Below are positions 5,625 through 7,211 of a DNA stretch of 7,211 nucleotides, one piece after another. A program made the translations under genes and the position numbers. This DNA is from Phycisphaerae bacterium (GTDB taxonomy: Bacteria > Planctomycetota > Phycisphaerae > SM23-33): positions 1 to 7,211 of the forward strand of contig JASLZV010000085.1 in assembly GCA_030754715.1 (NCBI GenBank), read 5' to 3'. Positions within the stretch are counted from its first letter, which is position 1. Each line of letters starts with the position of its first letter. The notes beneath the pieces are model-generated. The model was not told where the DNA came from and did not search any database. It saw only the letters and a program-made list of their open reading frames with translations.

Positions 5625-6713
5625 ATGCTTCAGATCGGCCGCAAGGCTATTGTTCGAATGGCTTCTCCCTCACGCCCGGAACACCGCTGGGCCCTGCGCT
5701 TGGCTTGGCCGGTGGGCGCTCTGGTTTTATTTATTCTTGTAGCTGCGGTTGGTTATCGCGTGATTGATTCCCGGTATAGTTGGCTTGATGCGCTGTACAT
5801 GACTGTGATCAGTATCGCTACTGTTGGGTATCGCGAGGTGCATGCCTTGTCAGCACAGGGGCGGGCCTGGACCATGTTCGTAATTCTGGGGGGGCTTGTA
5901 ACAGGGGCGGTAGTAATGAGTATGCTTGTAGCTATGATCGTGGAGGGACAAGTACGGACTATTCTAGGGAGACGACAATTGGAATCGAAGATAGCAGGCT
6001 TGAGCAAACACGTAATCGTGTGCGGCTATGGGCGAATGGGCCAATTAGTAGCCACGGAACTGGCGGCAGCGAAGCAGAGCATCGTAGTGATGGAGTCGGA
6101 TCCTGAGCGCACCCGTGCGGCTGGCGCACTGGGTCTGCTATATGTGCTAGGTGACGCCCAGCAAGAAGAAACCCTCCAGGCTGCGGGCATTACACGCGCC
6201 GCGGTTTTGGTGACTGCCCTGCCACAGGATGCGCAGAACGTGTTTGTGACCCTGTCGGCGCGGAAGATGAACCCCGAGTTGCGCATCATTGCGCGGGCGA
6301 TCGACATGTCGGCTCAGGACATTCTTATGAAAGCTGGGGCAACGCGCGTGGTCTGCTCGCACATACTTGGGGCTTTAAAGATGGCGGCCGTTGTGCTTCG
6401 TCCAGCCGTGGTTGATTTTGTCGACGGGGCCCGTGAGGGCGTGAAAATTGCGATGGACCAGTTCGAGTTATCGGCCGACAGCAAGTTTGTCGGCAGGTCG
6501 CTGGAGGACTTGGCCATGCCGAAACGCGCCGGTGTACAAATCTGCGCCGTCAAGCGAAGTAGCGGCAAAACGGTCTATCAGCCGGAGCCGGAGTTTGTGC
6601 TGGCCGCCGGGGATGTGCTGGTGATGGTCAGCCGCGGAGGTGGAGCGGCAGCCGTCGAAGAACTGGAAGCAAAACTCCATCGCCCTATCCCGCCGACGGA
6701 TGCCCGCCGATAG
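5625..6713 (+). CDS. Two-TM potassium channel with RCK (TrkA-N/TrkA-C) domains
   Basis: This 362-residue protein has the MthK-like layout of a membrane pore followed by a cytosolic regulator of K+ conductance. Seen in order: a basic N-terminus, TM1 (about 28-47), a pore helix beginning near Trp53, a filter TVGYRE (66-71), TM2 (about 82-106), a basic linker GRR (115-117), a Rossmann RCK-N domain with GYGRMG (134-139) and an acidic residue Glu157 at the end of strand 2, and an RCK-C domain (about 278-337). Ligand-gated K+ transport at the inner membrane is the likely role, inferred from the family; the ligand (nucleotide, Ca2+ or other) cannot be told. The oddity is the filter: the third residue of the usual GYG is Arg70 and the acid after it is Glu71. 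The start at 5625 gives 11 extra residues before Met12 (5658), and either could be used. No transporter partner is adjacent. Confidence 0.9.
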   Translation: MLQIGRKAIVRMASPSRPEHRWALRLAWPVGALVLFILVAAVGYRVIDSRYSWLDALYMTVISIATVGYREVHALSAQGRAWTMFVILGGLVTGAVVMSMLVAMIVEGQVRTILGRRQLESKIAGLSKHVIVCGYGRMGQLVATELAAAKQSIVVMESDPERTRAAGALGLLYVLGDAQQEETLQAAGITRAAVLVTALPQDAQNVFVTLSARKMNPELRIIARAIDMSAQDILMKAGATRVVCSHILGALKMAAVVLRPAVVDFVDGAREGVKIAMDQFELSADSKFVGRSLEDLAMPKRAGVQICAVKRSSGKTVYQPEPEFVLAAGDVLVMVSRGGGAAAVEELEAKLHRPIPPTDARR

Positions 6714-6722
6714 CAGCGTCCC

Positions 6723-7211
6723 TCAGGCGTACCGCAGCCACGCTGCGGCGTAGAAACTCCTGCCCTGGGTGATATATTTGCGTTCGAAGTTCGTGCCGAC
6801 CAGTTCGCCGTCAGCCCGCGGCGTGGGAACAGGCGCCAAACCGGGTACGCTCCGCAGGACGTTGCGGATCTGACGGTAGTAGCCTATGTGATCGGTGATG
6901 ATGATCAATTGCCCGCCCGCCCGTAGTACGCGACGCACGTCCCAGGCAAATGGTGGCTGGATCAGCCGCCGCCGGCGGTGCCTTCGCTTGGGCCATGGAT
7001 CGGGGAAATAAATGTGCACGCGCCACACTGACGCGTCAGCCAGGCAGATCTTGAAGAAGGCCGCCGCCTCTGCTTGCACCACCCGAACGTTTGTCAGGTT
7101 GCGGCGACGGAGGCGGTCTGCTGCGTAACGGCAGTATGCCCGGGCGAACTCGATGCCAAGGAAGTTAATTTCCGGCCGCTCGCCCGCCCGGGCCAGAAGA
7201 AAGGTCCCCTT
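6723..7211 (-). CDS. trmB: tRNA (guanine-N7-)-methyltransferase TrmB, N-terminus beyond window
   Basis: TrmB uses S-adenosylmethionine to make m7G46 in the variable loop of tRNAs. The frame is open to the right edge, so the start codon and probably about 50 residues lie outside; 162 residues are visible (residue 1 = codon at 7211-7209). KGTFLL at 1-6 is the end of the SAM-binding motif I, and Glu21 in GIEFA is the expected acidic residue after strand 2. The family signature YFPDPWPKRRH is at 68-78 with Asp71, followed by an arginine-rich stretch. LRAGGQL (96-102) and TDH (106-108) form the next conserved core, and GTNFERKY (139-146) with QGR (149-151) is the C-terminal tRNA/substrate motif. 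The identity is clear. It is convergent with the channel gene, with 9 bases between stop codons, so the two are separate transcription units. Confidence 0.96.
   Translation of the reverse strand, partial: KGTFLLARAGERPEINFLGIEFARAYCRYAADRLRRRNLTNVRVVQAEAAAFFKICLADASVWRVHIYFPDPWPKRRHRRRRLIQPPFAWDVRRVLRAGGQLIIITDHIGYYRQIRNVLRSVPGLAPVPTPRADGELVGTNFERKYITQGRSFYAAAWLRYA
6732..6748. terminator. GC-rich hairpin at the convergent gene ends
   Basis: CCGCAGC (6732-6738) and GCTGCGG (6742-6748) form a perfect 7-bp stem with a CAC loop. It lies inside the last codons of trmB and starts 19 bases after the channel-gene stop, so it could help end the channel transcript. No T-run follows on either strand, so a factor-independent terminator is not supported. 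Confidence 0.25.

Noticed and set aside
1..7211. A defence system, mobile element or other novel multi-gene system.
   Set aside because: All four large genes are recognisable housekeeping or transport families, and there are no transposase, recombinase, CRISPR or toxin-antitoxin signatures and no terminal repeats.

Overview
The window holds a DNA-replication locus from a moderately GC-rich bacterium. It has four recognisable protein genes: the nearly complete dnaE (DNA polymerase III alpha subunit, + strand, cut at its 5' end), a complete dnaA (replication initiator, + strand), a complete two-transmembrane potassium-channel/TrkA-type gene (+ strand), and the 3' two-thirds or so of trmB (tRNA m7G methyltransferase, - strand, running off the right edge). 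The DnaE sequence variants (an ARGSG palm motif in place of the usual GPGRGS, and KAISKK in place of RRAMGKKK) recall, from memory, planctomycete-type DnaE proteins. Planctomycetota is therefore my best guess, at moderate confidence and without a search.

Layout: 1-3500 is dnaE, read in the frame whose first whole codon is at position 3. 3501-3876 is a non-coding gap with inverted repeats behind dnaE, a good sigma70-like promoter (3700-3727) and a possible 32-codon leader ORF that overlaps the dnaA start. 3877-5211 is dnaA. 5212-5624 is a 413-base gap whose composition is very unlike its surroundings: a near-consensus DnaA box, a 100-base stretch that is 79% A+C on the + strand, a (ACAGC)4 tandem repeat, and an AT-rich patch (26 of 35 bases A/T). 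Together these make it a credible chromosomal replication origin (oriC). It ends in a promoter with a perfect TATAAT that leaves the channel gene (5625-6713) with almost no 5' leader. The channel gene converges tail-to-tail on trmB with 9 bases between the stop codons.

How the genes fit together: DnaA would bind boxes in the adjacent gap and melt the AT-rich patch; DnaE is the replicative polymerase that follows. The pairing dnaE-dnaA, instead of the common dnaA-dnaN order, is a less usual arrangement. The channel and trmB are not functionally tied to replication as far as the sequence shows.

I found no mobile element, CRISPR array, tRNA/rRNA gene, toxin-antitoxin or defence system. The most interesting material is the candidate origin, the possible dnaA leader peptide, and the non-canonical TVGYRE selectivity filter of the channel.
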